From NCBI GenBank assembly GCA_963763325.1, contig CAVXOL010000024.1, positions 917,942 through 981,941 on the forward strand: a DNA stretch of 64,000 nucleotides, in the 5' to 3' direction. The notes below the pieces were generated by a model. It worked only from the letters and a program-made list of their open reading frames with translations, did not search any database and was not told where the DNA came from. This document shows, piece after piece, positions 56,353-64,000 of the stretch; position 1 is the first letter of the stretch; each line of letters begins with the position of its first letter. This stretch comes from JBBECJ01 sp963763325 (GTDB lineage: Bacteria > Chloroflexota > Chloroflexia > Thermomicrobiales > CFX8). The position numbers were made by a program, and so were the translations under genes.

Positions 56353-56708
56353 AGTTGCGCGATCACCATGTTGAGTGGCGGGGGCCGATGCAACGGGCTC
56401 AGGAGGCCCGAACGCAAATCGGGTTGGTACAGCCAGTGCTTGAGTTGAGACAGTTGGACACCGATCGGCCCGGCGGAAGTGCTAATGTCAGCAGCAACGT
56501 CAACGAGCACGCTCCCGAGTGCACCGCGATAGATCGAACCACAGGCAATGAAGATACTCTCGAATTTCGTCGCCCAACGATCACACGCAGCCCATCTTCG
56601 ACATGATCACGAAGTCTGGTCGCCGTTGCCACGTCATCTTCTGGTCGTACCGTGGAATTAATTGATTGAAGGAATCAGCCCGTACTTCGCTGACAAGATG
56701 TATACATC

Positions 56709-56738
56709 TAGCTGATTGTCATTTAGCTGATTGTCATT
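56709..56738. repeat. 15-bp tandem duplication inside the DUF6884-like gene
   Basis: TAGCTGATTGTCATT occurs twice in a row (56709-56723 and 56724-56738). On the coding strand this duplicates five codons (N-D-N-Q-L) without changing frame, just before YILSAKYGL. Confidence 0.85.
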
Positions 56739-56762
56739 GATGGTTCGCAGATAGCCTCTTAG

Positions 56763-57632
56763 AGGGTGTTATGCACTTCCGGCGAGCAGCAGTTTCGTGA
56801 CCCGACCGAGCATCAGGACGGAGAAGGCGACCAAGTGGAGCCCCTTCACGGTCTCCTCCAGTCGCTCATAATCCTTGGCCAGCCGCCGAAAGCGGGTGAG
56901 CCAGGCAAACGAGCGTTCAACCACCCAGCGGCGTGGCAACAGCACGAAACCCTGGCGTGCTTCGGGCAGCTTGACCACCTCCAGGCGAATCCCCCAGCCC
57001 TCGGCATCCAGTGCAGCCTCCGTGCCCGTATAGCCTTGATCGACGTAGGCCAGCTCAACCGTGTCGCCGGTCGCGTCCTGCACCGCTGCCGCCAGTTCCT
57101 CGACCTGCGCGCGATCCCCCGCGTCGGCCGGGGTGACGACCAGTGCCAGGAACTCACCCAGCGTATCGACCGCCAGATGCAGCTTCGTACCCTTCTTGCG
57201 CTTGTGACCATCGTAGCCGCCTCGGTCACGATTCTCGACCGATCCCGACAGCGTCCGGCTGTCGAAGATGGCGGCGGTTGGCTCGACCGTTTTCCCTTCC
57301 CCAAGCCGAATCAGGGCACGCAGATCGGCCACGATCGCCTCGAAACAGCCGGCACGGAACCAGCGCTGGCTCTGCTGGTAGACCGTGTGGTACGGCGGCA
57401 GGTCATGCGGCATGTAGCGCCACGGAGATCCCGTCCGCACGATCCAGCGCAGGCCGTTGAGCACTTCACGCAGGTCGTGGTCGCGTTGTGGCGCATCGGG
57501 CTTCATCAACGTCAAGTAGGGAGCGACGAAGTCCCATTCCTCGTCGCTGATGTCACTCGGGTAACGGTTCCGTGATGCTGTCGTATCCATGCCAGAAGCG
57601 TATCGAGAATGGCACAGAGTTCATAACACCCT
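56763..57632 (-). mobile_element. IS5-family insertion sequence
   Basis: 870 bases bounded by the inverted repeat AGGGTGTTATG (56763-56773) and CATAACACCCT (57622-57632), each adjoining a TTAG copy (56759-56762 and 57633-57636), a 4-bp target duplication as in IS5-group elements. It contains one complete transposase gene and looks intact, so the insertion is recent. Confidence 0.9.
56769..57590 (-). CDS. IS5-family DDE transposase
   Basis: A complete 273-residue transposase. The N-terminal part (YPSDISDEEWDFVAPYL, with LNGLRWIVRTGSPWRYMPHD) is the small DUF4096-type domain. TAAIFDSRTLSGSVENRDRG carries the first Asp, VELAYVDQGYTGTEAA the second, and RRWVVERSFAWLTRFRRLAK the Glu with the Y/W-R-x2-E-R-x-F signature. 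ATG 57590 sits close to the inverted repeat and the stop close to the other end, as expected. No frame breaks. Confidence 0.93.
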   Translation of the reverse strand: MDTTASRNRYPSDISDEEWDFVAPYLTLMKPDAPQRDHDLREVLNGLRWIVRTGSPWRYMPHDLPPYHTVYQQSQRWFRAGCFEAIVADLRALIRLGEGKTVEPTAAIFDSRTLSGSVENRDRGGYDGHKRKKGTKLHLAVDTLGEFLALVVTPADAGDRAQVEELAAAVQDATGDTVELAYVDQGYTGTEAALDAEGWGIRLEVVKLPEARQGFVLLPRRWVVERSFAWLTRFRRLAKDYERLEETVKGLHLVAFSVLMLGRVTKLLLAGSA

Positions 57633-57952
57633 TTAGCAGGGAAGGCCTGGCCATCGTATCGATTGACGGCTGGCAGATCGGCATCATCGGTGCGTTTGCG
57701 TTGCGAACAAGACAGGATCAGCAATCGGCGCACACAGACCCTGCCGTCCAATTTCTCAGAAGAAAGACTTGCTGGGGCTAATTGTAATCCATTGAAGCCA
57801 CGTGCGGTAATCGCCTGCTCATCAGTAGGAATAGATAGTCCAACTTGCATCGACGTATTCGCCATGTGTGTCGGACGGTGAATCTAATCGATCCAGGCCA
57901 AATGGCGCTATCATCCTCCAGTGAGACAGATAAAAAGGGGGGAGGAACTGAC

Positions 57953-59482
57953 ATGCGCGTGGCCATTGGTGGGATTGCCCACGAGAGCAGCACCTTTGCG
58001 ACGGTGCCAACGACGCTGGATGACTTCGTCCAGCGTGGCTATCAGGAGGACGAAGCACTGATCGAGGAATTGACCGGCACGAAGTCGGGTGGCGGCGGCT
58101 TCATCGACGCGGCCAGGACGATGGACTTCGAAGTCGTTCCAACCATCATGGCCGCCGCCCAGCCAGCCGGGCCAGTCACGGCCGAGGCAACCGAGACCCT
58201 AACCCAGCGGCTGGTCGACCGGCTACGCAAGGCGCAGGACGACGGCCCGCTGGATGGCGTCCTGCTGGCGCTGCACGGCGCGATGGTGTCGGAGCTGGAC
58301 GACGATGGCGAGAGCTACATCCTGCGGGCCGTCCGTGAGGCGCTGCCGCCGGAAACGCCGATCCTCGTCACGCTCGACCTGCACGGCAATATCACGCAGG
58401 AGATGGTCGACCTCGTCACGATCCCGATCGCCTATGACGAGTACCCACACACCGACCCGTACGAGCGGGCATTCGAGGCCGGTCTGCTGCTGGCGCGGAT
58501 CGTCCGAGGTGGCGCGAAGCCGACCAGCCATGTCGTCAAGATCCCGATGCTGGCCGGCGGGCAAAGGCAGTACTCGCACGCCGAGCCGATGCTTGGCGTC
58601 AAGCACCTCGCGCACGACATCGAGAGCGAGCGTGGAGTCCTGAATGTCTCGTATCTGCCGGGCTTCCCTTGGGCAGACATCGAGCCAACCAACTTCACCG
58701 TCATCGTCACGACCGACAACAACCCGCAGCAGGCAGAGGAGGCCGCGAAACGTCTCGCGCGCTACATCTGGGAGCGTCGAGCCGAGTTCGTCGTGACGCC
58801 AACGCCGGTCGATGAAGCGGTGCTGCACGCGATATCCGCGCCGGAAGGCCCTATCGTTCTGGCAGACATCGGCGACAACCCAGGTGGCGGCACGCCAGCC
58901 GATGGCACTGTCCTCCTCGAAGCGCTGCTGCGGCTCGGCTCGACGAAGACGGTCATCACGCCGATGGCCGATCCCGACGTCGTCCAGCAGGCGATCGCAG
59001 CCGGCGAGGGAGCGACATTCCAGACGAAGCTCGGTGGCAAGGTCGATACGTTCCACGGCCCACCGCTGGATGTGACGGCGAAGGTGATTCGACTGACCGA
59101 CGGTACGTGGATCAACAAGGGGCTGATGGGTACCGGCCTGCGCCAGAACGTTGGACCAACCGCAGTCCTGGAATTGGCGGGGCAGAACGGCGGCAGCGTC
59201 GTCGCGATCACAACGACCTACCGCCAGCAGCCGACCGACCTGGAAATGCTCCGCTCACAAGGGGTCGAGCCAACCGAGCAGCAGATCCTCGTCGTCAAAT
59301 CGTCGGTCCACTACCGCAGCGCCTTCACGCCAATCGCCAAAGAGATCATCGAGGTCGATACTCCTGGCCTGACCAGCCCCCACATCGACAACCTGGAGTT
59401 CCACAAGATCAAGCGGCCGATCTATCCGTTTGACGCGAGATATGGAATGGGAGCCGTAAAGAAGGAGCGGAACGGCCGGTGA
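57953..59482 (+). CDS. M81-family metallopeptidase (MlrC-like)
   Basis: A 509-residue protein from the ATG at 57953, with ggggggagga nine bases upstream. MRVAIGGIAHESSTFA is the standard family start with a metal-binding HES. LLALHGAMVSELDDDGESY, ILVTLDLHGNITQEMVD and AYDEYPHTDPYERAFEA (D-x-H and H-T-D) give further metal ligands. IVLADIGDNPGGGTPADGTV is the conserved start of the C-terminal part. The family is named after microcystinase C; most bacterial members probably hydrolyse other small peptides. It is intact and lies outside the decayed operon, divergent from it. Confidence 0.92.
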   Translation: MRVAIGGIAHESSTFATVPTTLDDFVQRGYQEDEALIEELTGTKSGGGGFIDAARTMDFEVVPTIMAAAQPAGPVTAEATETLTQRLVDRLRKAQDDGPLDGVLLALHGAMVSELDDDGESYILRAVREALPPETPILVTLDLHGNITQEMVDLVTIPIAYDEYPHTDPYERAFEAGLLLARIVRGGAKPTSHVVKIPMLAGGQRQYSHAEPMLGVKHLAHDIESERGVLNVSYLPGFPWADIEPTNFTVIVTTDNNPQQAEEAAKRLARYIWERRAEFVVTPTPVDEAVLHAISAPEGPIVLADIGDNPGGGTPADGTVLLEALLRLGSTKTVITPMADPDVVQQAIAAGEGATFQTKLGGKVDTFHGPPLDVTAKVIRLTDGTWINKGLMGTGLRQNVGPTAVLELAGQNGGSVVAITTTYRQQPTDLEMLRSQGVEPTEQQILVVKSSVHYRSAFTPIAKEIIEVDTPGLTSPHIDNLEFHKIKRPIYPFDARYGMGAVKKERNGR

Positions 59483-59486
59483 CAGG

Positions 59487-59565
59487 AGGGGCCGTGCCTT
59501 GTGCCGGCCCTGTTCCGATCAAACGCCGTGGGCGGGGAACAGGCCCGGCACAAGGCACGGCCCCT
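59487..59565. repeat. 30-bp-arm hairpin between convergent genes
   Basis: The left arm 59487-59516 and the right arm 59536-59565 are complementary at 29 of 30 positions, with a 19-base loop. It fills the gap between the M81 gene (ends 59482, plus) and the NlpC/P60 gene (ends 59587, minus). It could end both transcripts, but the arm length and near-perfection are more like a dispersed palindromic element that settled there. Confidence 0.7.
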
Positions 59566-59586
59566 ACTTTGCTGCGGTGTGTCGTT

Positions 59587-60810
59587 CTATCCCACGCGCC
59601 GCGCCGTCACGTATCGCGTACTCCAGTACGGATCAGACAGGCTGCTGATACCGACCGAATCGTGCTCGCCGCTGGCGCTGATGAACTGGCCGTCGCCGAG
59701 GTAGATGCCGACGTGGGAGAGGCCCCACTGGTAGGTATTCTGGAAGAAGACGAGGTCGCCCGGTGCCAGGTCGCCGGCCGCGACTTCGACGCCGTAGACA
59801 ACCTGGTCCTCGTTCGGGCGCGGAAAGCTGCCGTCGGCGACGTTGCTGACGATGAACCAGGTGAAGCCGGAGCAATCGAAGCCATCCGGCGTCGTGCCTC
59901 CCCAAACGTACGGGACGCCGATGTAGCCGAGAGCTGCCTCAACAATTGCCGCGCCAGTCGTTGACGCGCCGGCCAGTGACCCACCGCTGCTGGCCGCTCC
60001 AAGGTACGCGCCGTGCGACCAGCCAACCATTCCATCCGCTTCGATCTGGTACCAGGCATCGCCAGCGACGTCGCTGACCGGCCCATCCAGCAACCAGGCC
60101 ACGGTTCCTTCGGCCAGCAGCGTCATGCGCTCCGCGGAAACGTCCGGCCCTTCACGCAGGCTGAGTCCGTCCCCGCCGGTTCCGACCACCATCAATAGCC
60201 CGTCGTCCAGGCTTGAACTCTCACCGGAGAAGCCACCGAGGTAGGACGCTGCGCTGTAGCCAACGATGCCATCGTAGCGTACCAGCGACCAGGCGATGCC
60301 TTCCTCATCGACGATCACCGGCGCCAGTATCTCAACCGGTGCGCCATCGGGAATCGCCGTAACGATATCGGCCGCGAGGGATGGCCCAGTCCGCAGGTTC
60401 AGCCATTCACCGCCGCTATTGAGGTAAACCGGCACGCCGCTGGCCGCGCTCTCATCGAAGAACGGCGGCGGGACGACGACTGACTCACCGGCCAGGAAAT
60501 CGGCGCTTACCCACCCGAAGACATCAGCACCGTCGATGCTGGTCGAGAGGGCATACCAGAACGAACCGTCACTGGCCTCTACCGGACCGTCTTCGATCGT
60601 GACGGCGTGACTCTCAGGCAAGCCGGTAAGAACCGCCGCACCCGGATCTGGCGCTTCGCGCACATTGACGCCGTCTCCAGCCGTATAGGCTATCTGGGCG
60701 CTATCTCCGGCGATGAGATCAAGATCAGCGGCAGCCGGCAGCGCCAGCGCAACACTCGCCAGGATGACTGCCGCGACGACACTCATCCAACGATGCTTCA
60801 CAACGAACAT
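59587..60810 (-). CDS. NlpC/P60 cell-wall peptidase with SH3-like repeats
   Basis: A 407-residue exported protein. The signal peptide (WMSVVAAVILASVALALPAA) is followed by three bacterial SH3-type domains at about residues 40-110, 130-190 and 200-270 (each with a GDGVNVREAPD-, EWLNLRTGPS- or DGLSLREGPD-like strand). Then comes the NlpC/P60 papain-like domain: GGTTPDGFDCSGFTWFIVSN with the catalytic Cys, GLSHVGIYLGDGQFI with the His, and SASGEHDSVGI with the third polar residue. It cleaves peptidoglycan stem peptides. Start ATG 60810 (Met 11 of the open frame) gives a normal signal sequence. Confidence 0.92.
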   Translation of the reverse strand: MFVVKHRWMSVVAAVILASVALALPAAADLDLIAGDSAQIAYTAGDGVNVREAPDPGAAVLTGLPESHAVTIEDGPVEASDGSFWYALSTSIDGADVFGWVSADFLAGESVVVPPPFFDESAASGVPVYLNSGGEWLNLRTGPSLAADIVTAIPDGAPVEILAPVIVDEEGIAWSLVRYDGIVGYSAASYLGGFSGESSSLDDGLLMVVGTGGDGLSLREGPDVSAERMTLLAEGTVAWLLDGPVSDVAGDAWYQIEADGMVGWSHGAYLGAASSGGSLAGASTTGAAIVEAALGYIGVPYVWGGTTPDGFDCSGFTWFIVSNVADGSFPRPNEDQVVYGVEVAAGDLAPGDLVFFQNTYQWGLSHVGIYLGDGQFISASGEHDSVGISSLSDPYWSTRYVTARRVG

Positions 60811-61077
60811 ACGTCCATCCCCTTCCAACCGTGGCCCCACGCCACGTTACGCCGGGTGACAACACCACGGCGCACAGGACAACCAGGGTGTGCCTGATTG
60901 TCATGGGCTGTACGTACAGTCTACTCTGAGTTGCGGAAAATTACCTGAATGAAGTCTGAGAGATCGGATCGCTGCTCGAAACAGCCAATCCACCCGGCCG
61001 ACCAGGATGTCGACGAGGCGAGAAGGATCCTGCTCAGCATCCGTTGGGGCAGGGATCGACGGATCGCGCGCTGAACC

Positions 61078-64000
61078 TCAACCGTCGGCAGTCTGAAGCG
61101 CGTAGACAACCGCATCATCGAGCGTCATGCCCCCCGTCGGCATACAGCTCGTTGAACGCTTCGTCGCCGAGGGACCGACGAAGGTCGATAGCGTTTCGCG
61201 CATCGATGGCTGATCGACGGTGGCAGCGGTGTACCGATCGCCTTCCGAATCGAGCTTCCGGCGCCGAGCAACCTTGATGCCTGAGCGTACTCTCTGCGCG
61301 CACAGGCGGCCCGTGCCAGTCCTTCGAGGCAGCAGGGAATGAACCGCTGATCACCTTGTGCGTGGAATCGCTCGGCGCTCTCGCACCAGGCGGCAGTCGC
61401 GACCAGATCGTCACCCTGAGCGAGGGCAACCCTCCCGAGCTTGTTCAATGAATTGGCAATGGCCCAATTCCGATTGAAGCTGCGGCTCAACGCTAGCGAC
61501 TCATCGGCCCAGGCGCGCGCGGTCGCCAGATCGCCGCGCGCGTGGGCGACACTTGTGAGTTCTGCTAACGTCTTCCCACTCAGGTGGACGAGTTTCGGAT
61601 GCGTCTCACTGATCTTGAGCGCTTCGACAAGCAACGTTTCGGCTCGATCGATGTCGCCCTTCCGAACAAGCGCATCGCCCCAGTCGACCAGTCGTTGGCC
61701 AATCTCCTCAACGAATCCGACCTCCCGAATGATAGAGAGGCCGTCCTGATAGTACGCGTTCGCCCAAACGAAGTCGGCTTGCTCACGGGCGATTGCAGCG
61801 AGGCCCCAGAGCGTCATCGATTCCTCGAATCGGAGTCCGGTGTCGCGCGCAAGTTCGAGCGCTCGGATATGCATGGCCTCTGCAACGCCAAAGTTCCCTG
61901 ACCTGCGTGCGTGGAATCCAATCTGGTCGATGACCCGGATCACCATCTGAACTGGAACATCGTAGTGACCTGCCACATCCAGCAGACGCTCAAACCAGTT
62001 TCGTGCTTCGATCGTGTGGCCGTCCTGCCAGAGCCAGTGCAGACTTAGCGCCAAGTCGAGCGCCGCGTTGACACCGTCGGTCGTGCGTTGCGATGGGTTC
62101 TCGTCGCGAAGCCTCCAGCGCAACGCGGTCCGGAAGTTGTCGATCTCCTGTTCCAGTCGTCCAGCCCAATATCGGATGACCTCGGACGAGATGCCGAAAT
62201 CGCGTTGGGACGCTTTGGCGAGCGAGTGACACCACTCGGCGTGCCGGTCGCGCGACGACGCTAACTCCCCGGCCACGAACAGTTGCTCAGCCGCGTGCTG
62301 CCGGACCGGCTCCAGCAGCCTGTAGCGCGCCTGAGTTCCACCCTCGTCGACCTCGATCAGCGATTTGTCAACCAGATGTGCCAGTAGATCGAGCACAAGC
62401 TCTGAAGGGATGTCGGAGTTCGAACAAACAGCCTCGGCGGCGTCAAGCTGACACCCACCGGCAAACACCGACAGCCGTCGCAGAACGATCTGCTCCTGTT
62501 CCGTCAGCAGGTCGTAGCTCCAGTCGAGCGTCGCGCGCAGGCTGTGCTGGCGTGCCGGGGCCGTCCGTGCCCCGTCAGTCAGGAGGCGCAATGCATCGTC
62601 GAGCCGTTGATCGATCTGTTCGTGAGTCAGCACGCGAACCCGAGTCGCGGCAAGCTCGATTGCGAGCGGCAGTCCGTCGAGCTTCCGGCAAATGTCAGCG
62701 ACCAGCGCTGCCGAGTCCTGCGTAACGGCGAAGTGAGGCTGTGCGGCCTGGGCGCGTTCGAGAAACAGGCGCGGCGCATCGAGCGTACTCAGCGACTCTG
62801 GCGTCACCACCTGCCCGGCAGCAGGAACCGGCATCGGCGGTATCGGCCAGAGCGATTCACCGGGAATCCGCAGCGACTCGCGGCTGGTCGCCAGGATCGT
62901 CAGGCTGGGGCAAGTGTGGACGAGTGTTTCAACCAGTCGTGCACAGGCGTCGATCAGGTGCTCGCAATTGTCGAGGACGAGCAGCGCGCGGCGCTCTTGA
63001 AACCATCCGATCAGTGCCTCCGTCGCCGTCCGACCTGCTGGCACTTCATGGACTGGCCGGATACCGGCCAGCACATGCAGCGACAGCAACGCCGGATCGT
63101 GCAGCGGCGCCAACTCCACCATCCAGACACCGTCAGGGAAGGATCGACTCAGCCGGCCGGCGACTTCAATCGCCAGCCGTGTCTTGCCGCTGCCACCAGG
63201 GCCAGTCAGCGTCACGACCGTCCTACGGACACGAGCTGGGTCGTCGAGATCGGGAGGCGTCAGCGCATTTGCGATGTCGGATATCTGTTCATCCCGGCCG
63301 ATAAAGCTCGTCAGCTGGATCGGAAGATTCGTTGGCGGCTGGTCAGCGCGGCCCGACGCGACCAGCGAGGACTGGACAGATGGCATGCCGACTGGGAGCT
63401 GCCCGCGCAGAATCTGTTGATACAGTTGCTGGCTCGACTCGGTCGGTTCGACATCAAGCTCGCGCTGGAGCGCGTCGCGCAAGTGCTGGTACTGGCTGAG
63501 CGCGCGGCGGCGCTGGCCTGTTAACGCATAGAGCCGCATCAGCCCGACGTGAGCGTCTTCATGAAGGGGGTCCAGCACGATCAACCGCTGCAGCAGTTCG
63601 AGTGCATCCTCGGCATGGCCCGACTCCTCACAGATGGCGGACAGTCGCGCCAGCAGCGCGAGATAGCTGGCACGCAGAGCTGTCCGCCGCTGCTCTGCCC
63701 ATTCCTCATAGCGATCTTCGGGCAGCAGGTCTCCGGTGTAGAGGTCGATCGCCTGGCGATAGAGCGTGATGTCAACGGTGTCGCGCAGACGCTGGACCGC
63801 TGCTTCGAATGCCTCGACGTCGGTCGCGACCAGTTCACGAGGGCCGAGCGAAAGGACATCACCATGGAGCCGCAGCCAGACCGGTGCAGCATCGCTATTC
63901 GGCATCAGGATGCGCCGCGCAACATGCAGCGTCCGGCGGAGGTTATTGGCGGCCGCGTCAGAATCAACCTCCGGCCAGAGCAGGTCCATCAGTTGCTCGT
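61078..64000 (-). CDS. AfsR/SARP-type regulator with BTAD, NB-ARC and TPR parts (5' end outside window)
   Basis: The frame enters from beyond 64000 (EQLMDLLWPE, end of the winged helix). Then come the bacterial transcriptional-activation domain (EAFEAAVQRLRDT to LDVEPTESSQQLYQQI), the STAND ATPase with Walker A TLTGPGGSGKTRLAIEV (visible residues 261-276), LLVLDNCEHLIDACARLVE and LPLAIELAATRVRVLTHEQI, and TPR-like helices to the end. The main frame stops at 61125, but two shifts near 61230 and 61130 restore the usual ending, LRRSLGDEAFNELYADGG then MTLDDAVVYALQTADG, with a stop at 61078. Such proteins activate secondary-metabolite or adaptive genes; the target is unknown. Confidence 0.85.

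Larger units (their letters stand above)
56349..57733 (-). pseudogene. DUF6884/YaaA-like protein interrupted by an IS5 element
   Basis: First gene of the operon. Upstream of the IS, from GTG 57733, it reads RRLLILSCSQRKRTDDADLP and NRYDGQAFPAK, with C9-x3-K13 at the N-terminus. Downstream it continues YILSAKYGLIPSINQLIPRY, then a one-base break near 56570, and FESIFIACGSIYRGALGSVL, GPIGVQLSQLKHWLYQPD and a stop at 56349. These blocks match a family of short proteins that I recall as DUF6884, related to YaaA-type and to the C-terminal part of archaeal ArcS-like proteins (P-C-x3-K-P-Y). Besides the IS, one extra base is needed to rejoin the halves. The start is uncertain; the frame extends to 57865. 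Function is inferred only. Confidence 0.6.

Noticed and set aside
60841..61077. Small minus-strand frame in the gap before the SARP gene end
   Set aside because: No ribosome-binding site and no recognisable domain; it partly overlaps the repaired 3' end of the regulator gene.

Overview
The window is high-GC bacterial chromosome (a sampled coding line at 46921 is 39/60 G+C). The gene mix suggests Chloroflexota, perhaps close to Thermomicrobia/Sphaerobacter: an AfsR/SARP-type regulator with NB-ARC and TPR parts, a MocR regulator, DUF885 and M81 metallopeptidases, a glycogen-debranching enzyme beside a glycosyltransferase, an XPB-N-like helicase-associated protein and a WD40 relic. This placement is an inference from gene content; no rRNA, tRNA or universal marker is present to settle it.

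Layout. 1-9 kb: end of an MFS transporter, GNAT enzymes, a nucleotidyltransferase relic, an M19 dipeptidase, a secreted lamin-tail-domain protein, a SIS-domain isomerase with a B3/4 protein, a divergent MocR regulator, and a cold-shock protein. 9.6-14.1 kb: acyl desaturase, an AhpD-like protein with an in-frame TGA that looks like selenocysteine, a RecB-like nuclease, glutamine synthetase, and a PRC-barrel protein. 14.1-18.3 kb: a polypurine tract, an IS3 relic, a glycosyltransferase and a debranching enzyme. 18.4-24.4 kb: a tight surface-glycan/lipid operon (glycosyltransferase, flippase-like protein, GT-C-like membrane protein, double methyltransferase). 24.4-42 kb: PIG-L deacetylase, galactokinase, helicase-associated protein, M14 peptidase, Rad52/ERF-like protein, Orn/Lys/Arg-type decarboxylase, acyl-CoA synthetase with FAD monooxygenase, and lactonase. 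42-50.6 kb: MacB/FtsX-like ABC exporter, SHOCT protein, two-component system, DUF885 protein. 57.9-64 kb: M81 peptidase, NlpC/P60 protein and the 3' part of a SARP-type regulator.

The most interesting part is 50.4-57.8 kb, a minus-strand operon of lower GC (the line at 55981 is 26/60 G+C). Its gene order is: a DUF6884-like protein with an N-terminal C-x3-K motif, a small restriction-associated-type domain protein, a NurA-like nuclease, a HerA-like ATPase and a DpdA/archaeal-TGT-like transglycosylase. Adjacent genes overlap by 4, 4 and 10 bases or are 12 bases apart. I read it as a 7-deazaguanine-type DNA-modification/HerA-NurA defence module. An IS5-family element sits in the first gene, an IS3-family element in the HerA gene, the transglycosylase 3' end is apparently lost, and several single-base frameshifts are present.

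Frameshifts are unusually common across the window (dipeptidase, SIS protein, MocR, glnA, M14, monooxygenase, lactonase, ABC exporter, kinase, NurA, HerA, SARP). In most genes the protein stays well conserved on both sides of each break, so base-level assembly errors are a serious alternative to real decay. The break counts should be read with that in mind. Several convergent gene pairs are separated by strong hairpins.
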